Part shown: piece after piece, positions 1 to 12,153 of the stretch
How positions within the stretch are numbered: the stretch's first letter is position 1
Layout of the letters: each line of letters opens with the position of its first letter
Assembly: GCF_963169125.1 (NCBI RefSeq)
Contig: NC_084794.1
Location: 156,870,858 to 156,934,857, forward strand
Direction: 5' to 3'
DNA: 64,000 nucleotides
DNA from: Humulus lupulus
Taxonomy: Eukaryota > Streptophyta > Magnoliopsida > Rosales > Cannabaceae
The notes under the pieces: generated by a model
Told to the model about the DNA's origin: nothing
Databases searched by the model: none
The model's input: only the letters and a program-made list of their open reading frames with translations
Program-made: the position numbers and the translations under genes

Positions 1-1096
1 ACCCTCATTAGACTCAGCCAATGAGATTAGAGCTTTTATATTTATGTTTTGGAGCTATTTTACGTAACTGTATAGACTTTTCGTAACAACCCAAGCGACA
101 CATAGCCTATGTCCAGGCGATGCATTGCCTGTTCAATCTTAGCCTAGGGATTCAAGATTCTGGCGACGCATCACCTCATACAGGGCGACGCTCTATAAAC
201 CATAGAAGATTCACCTCCAATCCTTGACACTCTATGGACACAAACACCCTGCTACAACCAGTTAAGAACTCAAATTCAAACCTCTAATTCATGAAGAAGT
301 GCTTATCTTGTTAACAGAATCTTCCCTCTATCCAAAGTCCAATTGATTCCCAAAGTCCCCAGCTCAATTTCCACCCTAATCAGTAATTGGACAGCATCTC
401 AATAACCAGTTGGTACACAAGATTAAACTTTTGGAAAACACATGGATTAACCCTTACCTTAGTCTAGATTAGTTCCTGAGCTAAGCCTCTAGATTAATCC
501 CTCAATCCTCCAAGCTTCAGCTGATTTTCCCTTAGAATTTCAGTGTTTTCCTTCCCTTTGTTTTCCTTGAGAGTGAGAGAGAACTAAGGTAAAGAGTTTT
601 GGTTGGTTTATCTTTTCTTCTAAAAGTTTCCTTAAGTCTATCTTATTGCTAAGTCAATCCCAAGGCTCAGGGTGCCGGAACCGTCCCCGAGGCCAAAACA
701 GTAAAATCCCCCAATATTCTCGCCAAGACATCCTAACCTCAAATATATCTCCATAAATTTAGTTTCATGACCCAATAGTCCAAATCACTACCCGATACCC
801 AAAATACCCCTCACCTACCAAAGTCATATCTCAAGTCCCGTTGTGACTTTTCCCGCTATCCGACCCTAGGATCGTCTTGAGTCATGCTATGCAAACCTGC
901 CCACATAATAATGTGGTTCTTACATATATCACGTATTTATTTCATATTATCACAAAATATCATCAGCTATCATATAATCAACATTAATCACATATTCACA
1001 CATTTAATTCAACAATATCCACTCTAATCTCATTTATGCCCTCCCGGCACACTAATCAAGGCCCTTAAGCCTTATTAGCGAATTTAGTTCGTGACA
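1..1096 (-). repeat. Partial Ty3/gypsy LTR, runs off the window
   Basis: The right end reads ...gccttattagcgaatttag and stops at a CA (1095-1096), matching in reverse the start of the LTRs at 1210 and 7123. The inner part (about 660-1080) follows the reverse-oriented solo LTR around 6620-7100 block by block, including the stretch about tcctaacctcaaatatatct. It is clearly more diverged than those two LTRs are from each other. It carries a GC-rich cassette at 95-200. Whether it is a solo LTR or belongs to an element outside the window cannot be told. Confidence 0.75.
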
Positions 1097-1209
1097 GGAT
1101 AAGACTCCAATCATTAATATATATCGAGCATAGTGCCGTAGTAACTTACTTGCTTTATTCTAATCAAAAGGCAGTATTCCCTGTTCGAGATAGCATATTA
1201 TAGGAGTCA
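1097..1209. other. Spacer between two LTRs
   Basis: These 113 bases separate the reverse LTR fragment from the forward LTR. No gene or recognisable motif is seen. Confidence 0.5.
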
Positions 1210-3199
1210 TGTAACGACCCAAATTCGCTAATAAGGCTTAAGGGCCTTGATTAGCGTGCCAGAAGGGCATGATGGGATTTATGTGTGACTTTGATGAGCT
1301 AAATGCATGATTATGATTTAAAGCATGTTATATGACTATTTGTTTATCTGAGATGCATGACTATGTATATTAGTATGCATGTAGGCCCAGATCGTGTTAG
1401 AAGGGCATAACTGTAATTTTGGCCATGTTGGGCATAACTGCATTGATATGTGATGATTGTATTATGTGAATTGTACCATCTGTGTGTGGTGTTATTATTG
1501 TGATGCACGTGCCGAGACGGTCCTAGAGAGCTAGTTTACTTAAGAGTCACAACGGGATTTCTATACCCGGCTCGGGAGGAGCCTAGGGGTACCTCGGGAA
1601 TTTTATGGTTAAGTCGAGATTTAGCGGGTAATGGTTATTGGTGATTGAGTAACCTGGGTAACCATTAGTTACTGCTGAGAGTAACAAGTTAGGTGAATGA
1701 AATGGTAGAATTGCAAGATAGGAGAAAGGACTAGAGTGTCCTTGAGGTGTAGTTAGCAAAGGGTTTTGATAAGGGGTAAATTGGTCATTTGGCTGGGAAT
1801 TTGATATGTTGCAGCTGAGTATTAAGGGGTACACGGTTTGGGGCTTGGTCATTGTTTGGTTTTGTTAAAAATAAAGAGAAGAAAAACTAAAGAGAAGGAA
1901 TGTTAGGGCAATGAGAAGAAGAAGAAGAAGAAGAAGAAGAGGAGTGAAGGAGCTGAAATTGGAGACTTAGGAGATGAATCAAGGGAGCTTAGGGTGGGAT
2001 TCCTCATTCAAGGTAAGGATTTTATGTTATTTAAGGCTTGTTTCTGTTATGGTTTGAGGAATTTAAGCATGGTTTAAGTTTGAGTTTTGGGTTTTATATT
2101 TTCTGAAGTTGAAAATCAAAGATGTGGATTTTGGGGATTTGATTGTGTGTTTGGGTTTCTTTAATGATGTTTTTGAGTTGTTAAATGGTCTATGTGGGGT
2201 TTTGAGTTTATTTTGGGGCTTAGACGTGAGTTTGGGAGAGTTTTGGATGATGAAATGCAGAGGAAAAACCCAGTTTTTCCTGGGTTCGCGAAGGAGCGCC
2301 GTGGCCCTGTTCTTGGACGCCGCGACGCGAAGCTGTTTGCAGTCAGGGGGCTTTCTGACTTCTCTGGGCGCCGCGGCCCTTGCGGGTAGCGCCGTGGCGC
2401 TACGCCTTTTTCAGGATGAGAAATTGTAGGGCACGGCCCTATATTGCATTACATGTTAGGGTGCATATTTAAATGAATTGATATGTGTTTGAATGTTATT
2501 TTTTAGATATAGTATATGTGTGATTATAGTGAAATGAACGGCTATGGCCGAGGGCGGCAAGGCCGAGAACGGCAGCGGGACCGGAAGTAACACTTAGCAC
2601 ATGGGATGCTTATGGTCAGCGTAGGACCCAGGGGATACGTGTTATATCCTTACGGTGAGGACCGAGACCCCAGGCTTCGGTAAGGCTTCTGGGGCGGCAT
2701 GGCCGTGTATGCTTAGTCTAATGGTTGACTTGTTTATCTGTGGATTATCTGATATGATAAACTGTATAAATTGCATATGTTATGTTATGGATGAGTTTTC
2801 TTGCTGGGCTTCGGCTCACGGGTGCTCTGTGTTGTAGGTAAGGGCAATGACTGAGTCAACCAACCATGAGTACGGAGAGCGTGAAGCGACGCGTACATGT
2901 TTGGCCTGCCCGACTGCTTTGGTTGGGGGTTTATTCGAGAAATGGCTGTAATAATCTATGATTTTATAACTGATCAATTGTAAACTTATTTCAAGATGTA
3001 AATAGTTTTCAAACCTGATTTTGGGATCCCAAATGTTTAATACTAGAAGTTGTTAATGAAACGACGCATTTTCAAAGATTACAGCCTTAACTTTTAATTA
3101 GTCACACTTTTGTTTCAAAACCTCGGTTAGCGAGTTCATTGCACACTGTTTTGTCTTAAAACTCACTTAGTAACGGCTCTAAGGAAGTAGGGCATTAGA
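1210..3199 (+). repeat. 5' LTR of a Tekay-like Ty3/gypsy element (element E)
   Basis: The LTR begins tgtaacgacccaaattcg and ends ...gggcattaga directly before a primer-binding site. The expected last two bases CA have become GA. It matches the solo LTR at 4698-7123 in reverse over start, middle and end; for example 2860-3060 pairs with 4810-5080. At about 1990 bp it is some 430 bp shorter than the solo copy. It contains the GC-rich palindromic cassette (2285-2405) and a conserved block ending in gtaggtaag (2799-2842). Only the 5' LTR of this element is seen. Confidence 0.85.
1913..1941 (+). repeat. (GAA)n microsatellite
   Basis: About nine uninterrupted GAA triplets lie inside the LTR. Confidence 0.9.
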
Positions 3200-3202
3200 A
3201 CT

Positions 3203-3214
3203 TGGTATTAGAGC
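3203..3214 (+). promoter_or_regulatory. Primer-binding site, initiator Met-tRNA
   Basis: tggtattagagc differs at one base from the plant consensus tggtatcagagc, which pairs with the 3' end of initiator Met-tRNA. It lies three bases after the LTR end, as expected for minus-strand priming. The single C-to-T change weakens pairing. Confidence 0.85.
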
Positions 3215-6200
3215 GAGCCAAGGTTTATTGGTTCTGGAGATCGACCGAACATGTACGCTCGCTGTCAGTAACAAGCTCAACTCAGGGTTGGTTGGTATGA
3301 ATGATTGACATGTTTGAATATATGTTTGAATGCCCTGTTTGCCTGCTTATTTATATGGAGCACGAGAACTGAGTTGACATATGCATGAGATACTGATAGG
3401 GCCTGGCCCTTGACTGTTGCATGTTGAGATTAATGCGTGATGAATAACATTATTATGCATTTGGATGAATATTGGCATAATGGTTCGCATATTGAGTGTA
3501 TGTGGTTAACTTTCTGAATTAAATTCATATGTTATATATGTTTATTGGCTTGTATGAAGCATGATGAGTATGGATATACTTAGTGGTGATAAAATTTGGT
3601 AGCTAAATGTATGACATTATGGATTTGACTTAGTATATGCTTATGTGTGCATTATACCTGTGAATATTTGGATCTAGATGTGGGTTGGTTCAGAGTTTGA
3701 ACCACAGAGTTCAGGAGTTGGTCAGTTTTGACAGATGAACTCGAGTTGTTGGTTCCTAGAAGGGTTGTGGACCTAATATTGGGTTAAAATGGGGGATTCT
3801 AGATATAAGTTGGAGTTGAGATCTCTAGTTATCCCTGAAAGCAGCAGCAGAGAGTCTCTAGTGTGTGAGTAAGCTGTGGAGTTTATTAGTTGAGATGGAA
3901 TAGGAGAACAGCGGATTTCTCTGGGGAAATAGCTGATTTCGATGTTTTAACATTAAGGTTACCAGTGCTGGCTTACTGTGAGGGTATGGACAGAAAAGGA
4001 TATTAAATGAAAGGCTTAAAGGGTGTTATCCTCGGGTTTTGAGGAGAGTTCGGGCTGACAAGGAATTATCAATAGATGGGCAGAGTTAATTCCTCCCTTG
4101 GTTAAGAGGATGAGAGATCCTGATTAGAGGGTTGTGTTAAATGTTGAGGCAGAGAGATGCCCGGATTTGGTACTCAGGCTGAAGTACTGGCTTAATGGGT
4201 TGGGAAGAACCTAGATGATGAATGGTTAGAGGAGATTTTAAAGACATGATTAGAACCGTGGAGACTGGTGGGCTTATAAGTTTGGTTTGGACTGTTGGGA
4301 GTAACAACAGTGTAAATCAATGGGTTTGGTGAATTGGATAATTCATTTCGGGAATTTTTACTGGCGGATGTATCCGAAATTGATGGCGACCTATTTAAGG
4401 ATTTGAGATCTGGAATAGTCTAAGGTATTTGGGCCGCTCTGATGTAAGAATTTATCGTCTGTATGTGGATGGCGGAGAGGGCCATGTTGTTCGAGGAACT
4501 GATGATTGATGATTAGAGCATGAGTGCTAGAGACGGAAGGGCGGTGCTTCCTTTGATGGAGTTAGTAAAGAGAGAATTGTGATAATCAAGTTGAAGGGGC
4601 CCTGGATAGTGTTGTGGCCTCTGGATTCACCAAGATAGGGGGAAAAGTCTGATTGATAAGATGGTACTTTTATTGATAGAACGCAGCAAGGTTGGATTGT
4701 AACGCCCTACTTCCTTAGAGCCGTTACTAAGTGAGTTTTAAGATAAAACAGTGTGCAAAGAGCTCGCTAACCGAGGTTTTTAAACAAAAGTGTGACTAAA
4801 TAAAAGTTAAGGCTGTAATCTTAGAAAAATGCGCCGTTTCAATAAAACTTCTAGTATTAAACATTTGGGATCCCAAAATAAGGTTTGAAAACTATTTACA
4901 TCTTGAAATGAGTTTACAGTTGATTGATCATAAAAATCATAGATTATTACAGCCATTTTCGAACAAACCCCCAACCAAAGCAGTCGGGCAGGCCAAACAT
5001 GTACGCGTCGCTTCACGCTCTCCGTACTCATGGTTGGTTGACTCAGTCTTTGCCCTACCTGCAACACGGAGCACCCGTGAGCCGAAGCCCAGCAAGAAAA
5101 CTCATGCAGAACATAACATATGCCAATATATATAGTTAATCATATAAAATAGCCCACAGATAAACAAGTCAACCATTAGACTAAGCAAACACGGCCAAGC
5201 CGCCCCAGAGCCTTACCGACGCCTGGGGTATCGGTTCTCACCGCGAGGATAACTCATGTATCCCTTGGGTCCCACCATGAATATAGCATAACACATGTAT
5301 CCACCGGGCCCCGCCCTGACTATAGCATCCCATGTGCTAGGTGTTACTTTCGGCCCCACGGCCGCCCCGGCCTACGCCGTCTTGGCCCCACGGCCGCCCC
5401 GGCCTACGCCGTACTCGGCCCTTGCCGTTCATTTCATCATAATCACACATATAGTACATTCGAAATGAACATTCACACACATCATGGTTAATTTAAGGTT
5501 AAACATTTACACATAATACAATCCGGGGCCATGCCCTACAATCACACAGTGGGGCCATGCCCTATTATCGGGTGTTACGGTTTTCTTACCTTAATTCCAA
5601 ATGCTTTAAATAGAAAAATGACGGCCCCCGAGCACGATCCACTTCCCGAGCACTAGCTTAACACCTAGTCACAACCAAGATAATGGATACCAATAAGATT
5701 AATCTCAAATGAGTTTCTAAACCAAGTTCTAGTCCCCGGAACATTGAACTTCACCAAAAATATAAAAAGATTCAATCCCGAGCACCCGCGGTTAAATTCC
5801 CAAGCTTAAATTCTCAAAATCCCAAAATTCCTTAAGCGTCGCGGCATGGCCCAACCATGCCGCGGCATGGCCCCCAAACAGGGCCACAAAATGCCCAGAA
5901 ACAGGTAAGGGCCGCGGCCCTACAAGGACCATTCCACGGCCCACCCTCCATCCTCAGCACAACTTAGCCTTCAAGGGCCGCGGCCCTCCAAGAACCATGC
6001 CGCGGCCCGACCCTTCGAACCCAGAAAAACCCACCATTTTCAAGCTTAAAACCTCACCTTAAGCCATCCCAAAGCTCCCAATTCGAAAACAATTAATAAT
6101 CACAACATTAGGATGGTATAAACAACACAATTCCACCAAAAATCCACCTTAACACTCACCAAATCCCAAATTCCAAATTTTTGAAATTTCAAACCTAAAA

Positions 6201-9036
6201 CTCAAAACCAACCATGGAAATTCTCAATTTCAACCATCAAACTTTAATTTAAACCTTACCTCAGTTGTAGAATCGTTTCCCAACGGATCCCATGACCTAT
6301 CTTCAAAGTTTCAAGCCTCAAACTCCACCTTGAATATCAAAATCCATAAACATTCACAACCCAAAAAAATCTCAGAATTTAACTTGAGAAAAGAATTAAT
6401 TGCTTACCTTTACCCTGATTTGTTCTTGATTAACTCTTGAGCTAAACCTCCAAATCCCACCATCAATTTTCAGAAATTCAAGCTTGATTTCTCCTAAGAT
6501 TTATGTGGATTCATGAAAGAAAGAGGAAAGAAAGAAGAAGAAGAGAGGGTGGAGGCTGGGTCGGTTTCTCTAAGTCTCCAAATGGTTTATTTGCTTTGTT
6601 TTTATAACTTAAGCTGGTTACCTCAAGGTTCGGGGTACCAAAATATCCCCGAGCCAAAAATGGTAAAATCCCCCAGTATTCCCGCCTAGACATCCTAACC
6701 TCAAATATATCTCCAATTATTTATTTTCATAACCCAATATCAAAAATACTCCTTGACTTGTCCAAAGTCAATCATAATGCCCCGTTGTGACTTTTCCCCG
6801 CTATCCAGCTCTAGGATCGCCTCGTGCCGAAAGTTACAAATCACGGATATACCCACATACCACTGTGGTCTCAACAATCATCACATATTAATACAGTTAT
6901 GCCCAACATGGCCAAAATTACAATTATGCCCTTCTAACACAATCCGGGCCTACATGCATACTAATATACATAGTCATGCATCTCAAATAATCAAATAGTC
7001 ACATAACACGCTTTAAATCATAACCATGCATTTAACTCATAAAATCACACATAAATCCCAACATGCCCTCCTGGCACACTAATCAAGGCCCTTAAGCCTT
7101 ATTAGCGATTTTGGGTCGTTACATGGATGCTCAATTGTTGAGGTAGAAGGACCCCAGACAGTGCTTGGGCACCTAATTTGAGAGTGGAAAGAAGCCTGGA
7201 TGAGAAGGCGGTTATCAAAATGGCGAAAGGAACCAGGGAGGTTATTGGGTATGCACATGAGGGAGAGGATGCCACCTGAGAGGAGGTCAGCTGAGGGCAT
7301 GACTTCTACATAGAATGACTCAAGAAATTAGGATGGATTTACCATGGTGAGGGAGCGGAGAACTAGAATGCATCGATACATTCAAGGTTCGAGGATGAGT
7401 ATTTAACTGACTGGTTGATGCTTTGGTCATGTAACGAATTGGAAGAACTCGGTGTTGAGAATGTTCCAAGAGGGAGATGGACATGGAGAGGTAGCCTCAA
7501 GGGTGCTATTCGAGAGGCTGACAATAGTAATACTTATTGAGAAGGAATTTGAAACTCGGGTAGATGGATTGCAGAGGATATCATCTGGAGTATGTAAATG
7601 AGACTGAGTGGAAACTGGGCTGACCAGCGGGAGAATTATGTGGGTATGAAAAGAAAGATTTAGGAGTACTTCAAGATTAGACTACAGATAGGATTGGTAT
7701 AAAGAATGATGTAAGAGGTGGTTTTGGCTGACAGAAAGTCTGTTGAAGAAATCGAAGGAATTTGACCCTGGAGTAGCCAGAGTGTTATACTGCGGGGATT
7801 GTTAGCATCGTGGAGTTAGAACGAAAAGTACAATGTTGGATACAAGAAAGGACGATGTCTCCAAGAGTTGATCTATGACTTGGTTATAACCAGTTGGAAA
7901 CCAAGGATAGAGACATTTCGTGAATTGTCTAGTTTGCACCGGGTAGGGTGTGAGGAGTTGGTAACAAAGATTCTAGATTGGTTCAAGCTACGGCAGCACA
8001 GGTAAGTTCTTTAAGTAGAGAATACAGGAATGGTTTAGGCAAGTCCCCTTCAAGTTCACGAGCAGTACATGTGGATTACTCCCAGACGAAAATGGTGAGC
8101 AAAGGATTATGCTGAAGATGTTGTACCCAGAAGGCAGAGTCACAGGTAAGGTTCTACGGAGTGTTAGTTTGGGTGTCGTCAGGAGTACTCAGAATAGAAC
8201 TACAAGAAGAAAGGACAGGTAAGGAGAATTGATCTGAAGCCACGAAGAAGCTGATGAAGAATATCTAAAGAGTAGAAAGCGTAACAGGATTGATAAGCGC
8301 ATCACCTATTGCATAAGTATCTCCGGGGACAACTACATCAGAGATGAGGAGAACAGAAAAACTTGAGGTTGGACAGACTGAGTGGTGTCAAATCAGAAAG
8401 AAATTCAGAAGACAAGGTAAGAATTGATTAGTATCTGGTAATGCTGGAATATGTGTGTGTTATGGTTAAGTAAAGAGTGATTACATAAAGGACCTGATCT
8501 ATGGTAAGGACATGGAAGTGGGGGAGTGCATCACGATTTGGGCACGCCCAGGAATAATTGACGCGAGGATGGATTGAACCTTGCGGGAGGTGGCTGAATG
8601 GATCATGATTGATACACTTGGAACGTTAAGTCGACTATTGTGCATGGCATAAGGTACTTGAGTGTTGGGTATTAGTAAGAAGATAACGTTGAGACCCAGA
8701 TGCGGTGAAAAGTAACAGACGGATGATCAGTGTTTGAAATCCTTGATTGAAAGAGGGGAGATATAATTGGAGGCGGAACTCCTAACTTAGAGGCGTGTGT
8801 TAGTCAAGGAATAACGCCATAGACTGTAATGGAGTGGACAAGGCAACGACTGAGATTGGCGTAACGTTAGTAGGTATGATTAGCTGGTGAGGGTCACTGA
8901 GCTATGGAATCCGAAGTGTCAGCTTTGGTTGAAGCAGGGAAGAACCCTGCTAAGGTGGTACAAGTTAGGATACCCGGAATGGATGAAGGATCCAATTAGA
9001 TTTGGTTATGAATGAGAATTCTGAATGGATATCATT
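3215..9036 (+). mobile_element. Internal region of element E, no recognisable coding, with a reverse solo LTR inside
   Basis: The first 450 bases resemble the untranslated leader of the related element at 47185 (both have 'gtac.ctc.c' spacing after the primer site). Beyond this, in 3660-4697 and 7129-9036, I find no gag, protease, RT or integrase motif on either strand and no ORF worth reporting. The region is either a non-coding large retrotransposon derivative or too decayed to read. It is interrupted by the solo LTR at 4698-7123 and ends where the truncated Tat element begins. No 3' LTR was found. Confidence 0.5.
4698..7123 (-). mobile_element. Solo LTR of the same family, with perfect 5-bp TSD
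   Basis: The left end is tgtaacgccctac and the right end gggtcgttaca, so both TG...CA ends are intact. It is flanked by an exact 5-bp duplication, tggat, at 4693-4697 and 7124-7128. No internal sequence remains, so this is a recombined solo LTR, oriented against the surrounding element E. It holds the richest GC cassette in the window (5830-6005, several gccgcggcc-type palindromes) and the conserved donor block in reverse (5055-5105). Confidence 0.93.
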
Positions 9037-9070
9037 CGACCTCCTAGGGTACGTCGTACCGGGAGGGTCG
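9037..9070. repeat. Imperfect palindrome at an element junction
   Basis: Two arms of about 16 bases (cgacctcc... and ...gggagggtcg) surround the perfect centre ggtacgtcgtacc (9048-9060). The palindrome lies exactly where element E stops and the truncated Tat RT begins, so it may mark a rearrangement breakpoint. Confidence 0.5.
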
Positions 9071-9139
9071 AGCGGGTGACAGAAACTAGTGTTTTCCTTT
9101 GGACCCTGAGGGGTTAGATGATGTGGTGGTGTATCGTGG

Positions 9140-10470
9140 GAATCGACCCCGGCATTCTTTGTCTTCACCACCATATCGTCCACGTATACTTCCATCTTCC
9201 TTCCTATTTAATTTCAATACATTTTGTTCACCAACCTTTGATAAGTGGCACCTGCGTTTTTTAAACCAAAGGGCATCACTTTATAGCAATACAACCCCTT
9301 GTCCGTTATGAATGAAGTGTGTTATTCATCAACAGGGTTCATGGTTATTTGGTTATTCCCAGAATATGCGTCCATGAAGCAAAGTAGCTCGTGCCCCGCT
9401 GTGGCGTCTACCAACTGGTCTATCCTATTAAGCGGGAAGCTGTCCTTAGGGCAGGCCTTTTTGAGGCTGGTAAAATCCACATAACTCCTCCATTTTCCGT
9501 TGGGCTTCGGGACTAGCACCGGGTTTGATACCGATAGTGGGTAAAATGCCTCTCGGATGAACCCGTTTGCCTTTAACTTGTCAACCTCCTCTTTTAGGGC
9601 TGCGTATCTCTCTGGGTCTAGCACTCTCCTTTTCTGCCTCACCGACCTTGCTTTCAGGTCGATGATCAGATGGTGGCACATGGCCGCTGGGTCTATCCCT
9701 ACCATATCCTCGTGACTCCAGGCGAATATGTCGAGGTTGGATTTTAAGAACTCTACTAGCTTCTCCTTCATGTCACCTACAAGGTTTTTCCCTTCCTTAA
9801 ACTTTCTCAACGGCTCATTCATGATTGTTACCTCCTCCAATTCCTCTACCGATTCATCTCTGGGCTCTTCTATGACTCGTGGGTCCAATTCATTTGGGTT
9901 CGTTCCTTTATGCACGACCATCGCCATAGGCGCTGATGGCTTTGTGGCTGTGCGGAGGGATGTGTTATAGCATTCTCTCGCTTCCTTCTGCTCTCCTTTC
10001 ATGCATGTTATTCCCTTGGGAGATGGGAATTTAATAGCTAAGGGGTATACGGAAGTTATCGCCTTCAATTCTCTTAGGGAAGGTCTCCCTAATACCGCAT
10101 TGAAGGTTGAGGCGCAATCTACCACAACAAAGTTTGCCATTATGGTGGTTTGTCTGGGTTGTTCTCCCATATTGAAGGCAAACTCAATTGCCCCTAGGAG
10201 CTGTATTGAGTCTCCCGTAAATCCATATAAAAAAGTGTTGCAAGGCTTTAGATGTCGGATGTTTAGTCCCATCTTCTCCAGCGCTGGGCGATATAAGATG
10301 TCCACAGATCTTCCGTTATCCACCAAGACCCGATGCACCCTCATGTTCGCAAGCTGGACAGTCAACACTAGGGGGTCATTATGGGGGAAGTGTACACCCC
10401 GAGCATCTTCTTCGGTGAAGGTTATTGAGTCATTTTCACCCTTAAAACTCTTCAAGGGGCATTGCTCCAA
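9140..10470 (-). pseudogene. Tat-type protease and N-terminal reverse transcriptase, truncated
   Basis: A 382-codon open frame (10470-9322) starts with an aspartic protease: LVDNGRSVDILY is its active-site region and VLGRPSL its C-terminal box. The RT follows (residues about 210-382), with the template-binding stretch GKWRSYVDFTSLKKACPKD and motif A, FMDAYSG. The same frame runs on past a TAA through [17 protein letters not shown], crosses a TGA and a TAA, and reaches MEVYVDDMVVKTKN at 9195-9150, which holds the catalytic YVDD. After that the similarity stops. Together these enzymes would process the polyprotein and copy element RNA into DNA. The stops and the missing second half make it inactive. 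Confidence 0.85.
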
Positions 10471-10550
10471 ACTTAAGACGCACGCTGGTGGACTTTGTCT
10501 GGCCTCCCTAGCATATCTATCTCGCTCCTTCCTTTATTCGCCCCCGAATC

Positions 10551-12120
10551 CTAGTCCTCCAATGAAGGTCCTGACCTCTCCCTGTACTTCTGGGGCCACC
10601 TTTCGCGCCCGCGGAAAGATGCTCCTTCTTCTGGCCTTTGGCTCTCCTTGTGCACATATCTGCCCAAATGTCCCCTGCGGATGAGCTCCTCAATTTCCAC
10701 CTTCAAATGGTTGCATTCTGGAGTGGTGTGATCGATATCTTTGTGATACAAGCAATACTTGCTGGGGACTCTTTTAGACCGGTCTTTTTAATTGGTGGGG
10801 GCCTTCTGAAAGGGACTTGGTTTTCGTTTGTAACGAAAATATACTCTCTCGCATGGGTGAGGTTAGTATAAAAGGTGAAGGGGCCCTGTTTGCGCTCATC
10901 AGAGTGTTGATGCTTCTAGGGTCGATCATCTCTTGTTCCCTCATTGACCCTCTTCTTCTTTGCACCACTCTGGCTTTCTCGGATTGAAGGTTTTGGTGGC
11001 GACTGGCCTTTTCTGGCTTTAAGGCTTTCGTGACCATCCTCCACGCAAATATACTTTTGCGCTCGCTCATAGAAATCATCCAAGTCTGTGACCTCCCTCT
11101 TGAGCATGTTATCCCATAACTTGCTTCCCAGGCGCACTTAAGCTGTGATGGCCATTTTCAGCTCTCTGCGGGTCAAGCTCCCTACATTAGCTGCCTCCAT
11201 ATTGAATCTGTGAATGTAGCTCTTCAAACTATCAGCTTCATCAGCTTCATCAGGCATCTAGCCCCGCTACTAATTCCCCTCAGCTTCATCAGGTTGATAA
11301 ATGCATCCAGATGGTATTTCAGATATGTGCTTCCTTCATAGGGGGTCATATGGGGCTCCTTGAAGTTGGCCAGGAGCCGGATGGCTTGGATCTCCTTGAT
11401 GAAGGGCGACTAATGGTCGAACTCATCCTCAAAGGCTTGACCTCCGGAGGTGGTGATTATTTTACTTCGTAGGCTCCCCATTTATGTGTCCAGATCTTGC
11501 CTCCTCTTGTTCAAGGAGTCTCTCAGCGTGGATGGGTTAGGATCCCCCTTTCCTTTGCCTTCCCGGGGCGCCATAGGGGGTGTGGTCCTTTTACCCGCCC
11601 TCTTTTTGTTGAGTCCTTCTCGTAAATCTGAGGGTGTTCTCCTTGAGGTGACCTCGACATCATTACGAGGGGCAGCATTGGTCTTCAGCTCTGGCCCCTG
11701 AGGCTGCTTCGGTGGTCCATGACGTTCGTGCTGCTTCATCCAATGGGTGTTACTAGTGGAGAGTTGGGACCTTCCATCATCTCCTGAGACGGTGGTTTCT
11801 ACCCCCTTCTGGCCACTCTCTTTCCGCTTAGGGAGTGTCACGTTTGATCTCCCTTGCAACAGGCCATTTAAAACCTCTTGCATGTTTTCAAGGGTGGTTT
11901 CTAGCCTCTGATTCTTGCGGTGAAGTTCTCTTATCTCATCTTCATAGACTTGAGACTAAGAACATGAGCTATCGGAGTGGACCCGAGGGTGCTTGTCAGC
12001 CCGGTGCGTCGATGGGCATGGATCCTGCCGACCGGAGTTTACCATCTATGGTGACTCCCTCAACCGTTTTGAATGCCGCGACATCTTTTTCTTATCGGAA
12101 TCGACGGAAGAATAGTGGCT
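10551..12120 (-). pseudogene. Tat-type gag, frameshifted
   Basis: Pieces of a Tat gag lie in several minus-strand frames. The N-terminal basic region is 11883-11482. The core around 11480-11290 reads SPFIKEIQAIRLLANFKEPH and then LKYHLDAFINLM. A later piece reads FYERAQKYICVEDGHESL (11137-10916). The C-terminal box is CNHLKVEIEELIRRGHLGRYV (10751-10551). Gag forms the virus-like particle. Several shifts and stops (for example the stop at 11480) prevent translation. It lies between the primer site and the protease, as expected. Confidence 0.75.
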
Positions 12121-12130
12121 TACAATCTAT

Positions 12131-12153
12131 TCTTCACACAGACGGTGCCAAAC
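12131..12153 (-). promoter_or_regulatory. Probable primer-binding site of element A
   Basis: On the minus strand the LTR is followed by tttggcaccgtctgtg, close to the tttggcgccgtctgtg start common in plant Tat elements. The priming tRNA is not assigned here. Confidence 0.6.

Noticed and set aside
10001..10684. 227-codon plus-strand ORF
   Set aside because: It is antisense to the protease and gag of element A, whose motifs are on the minus strand.
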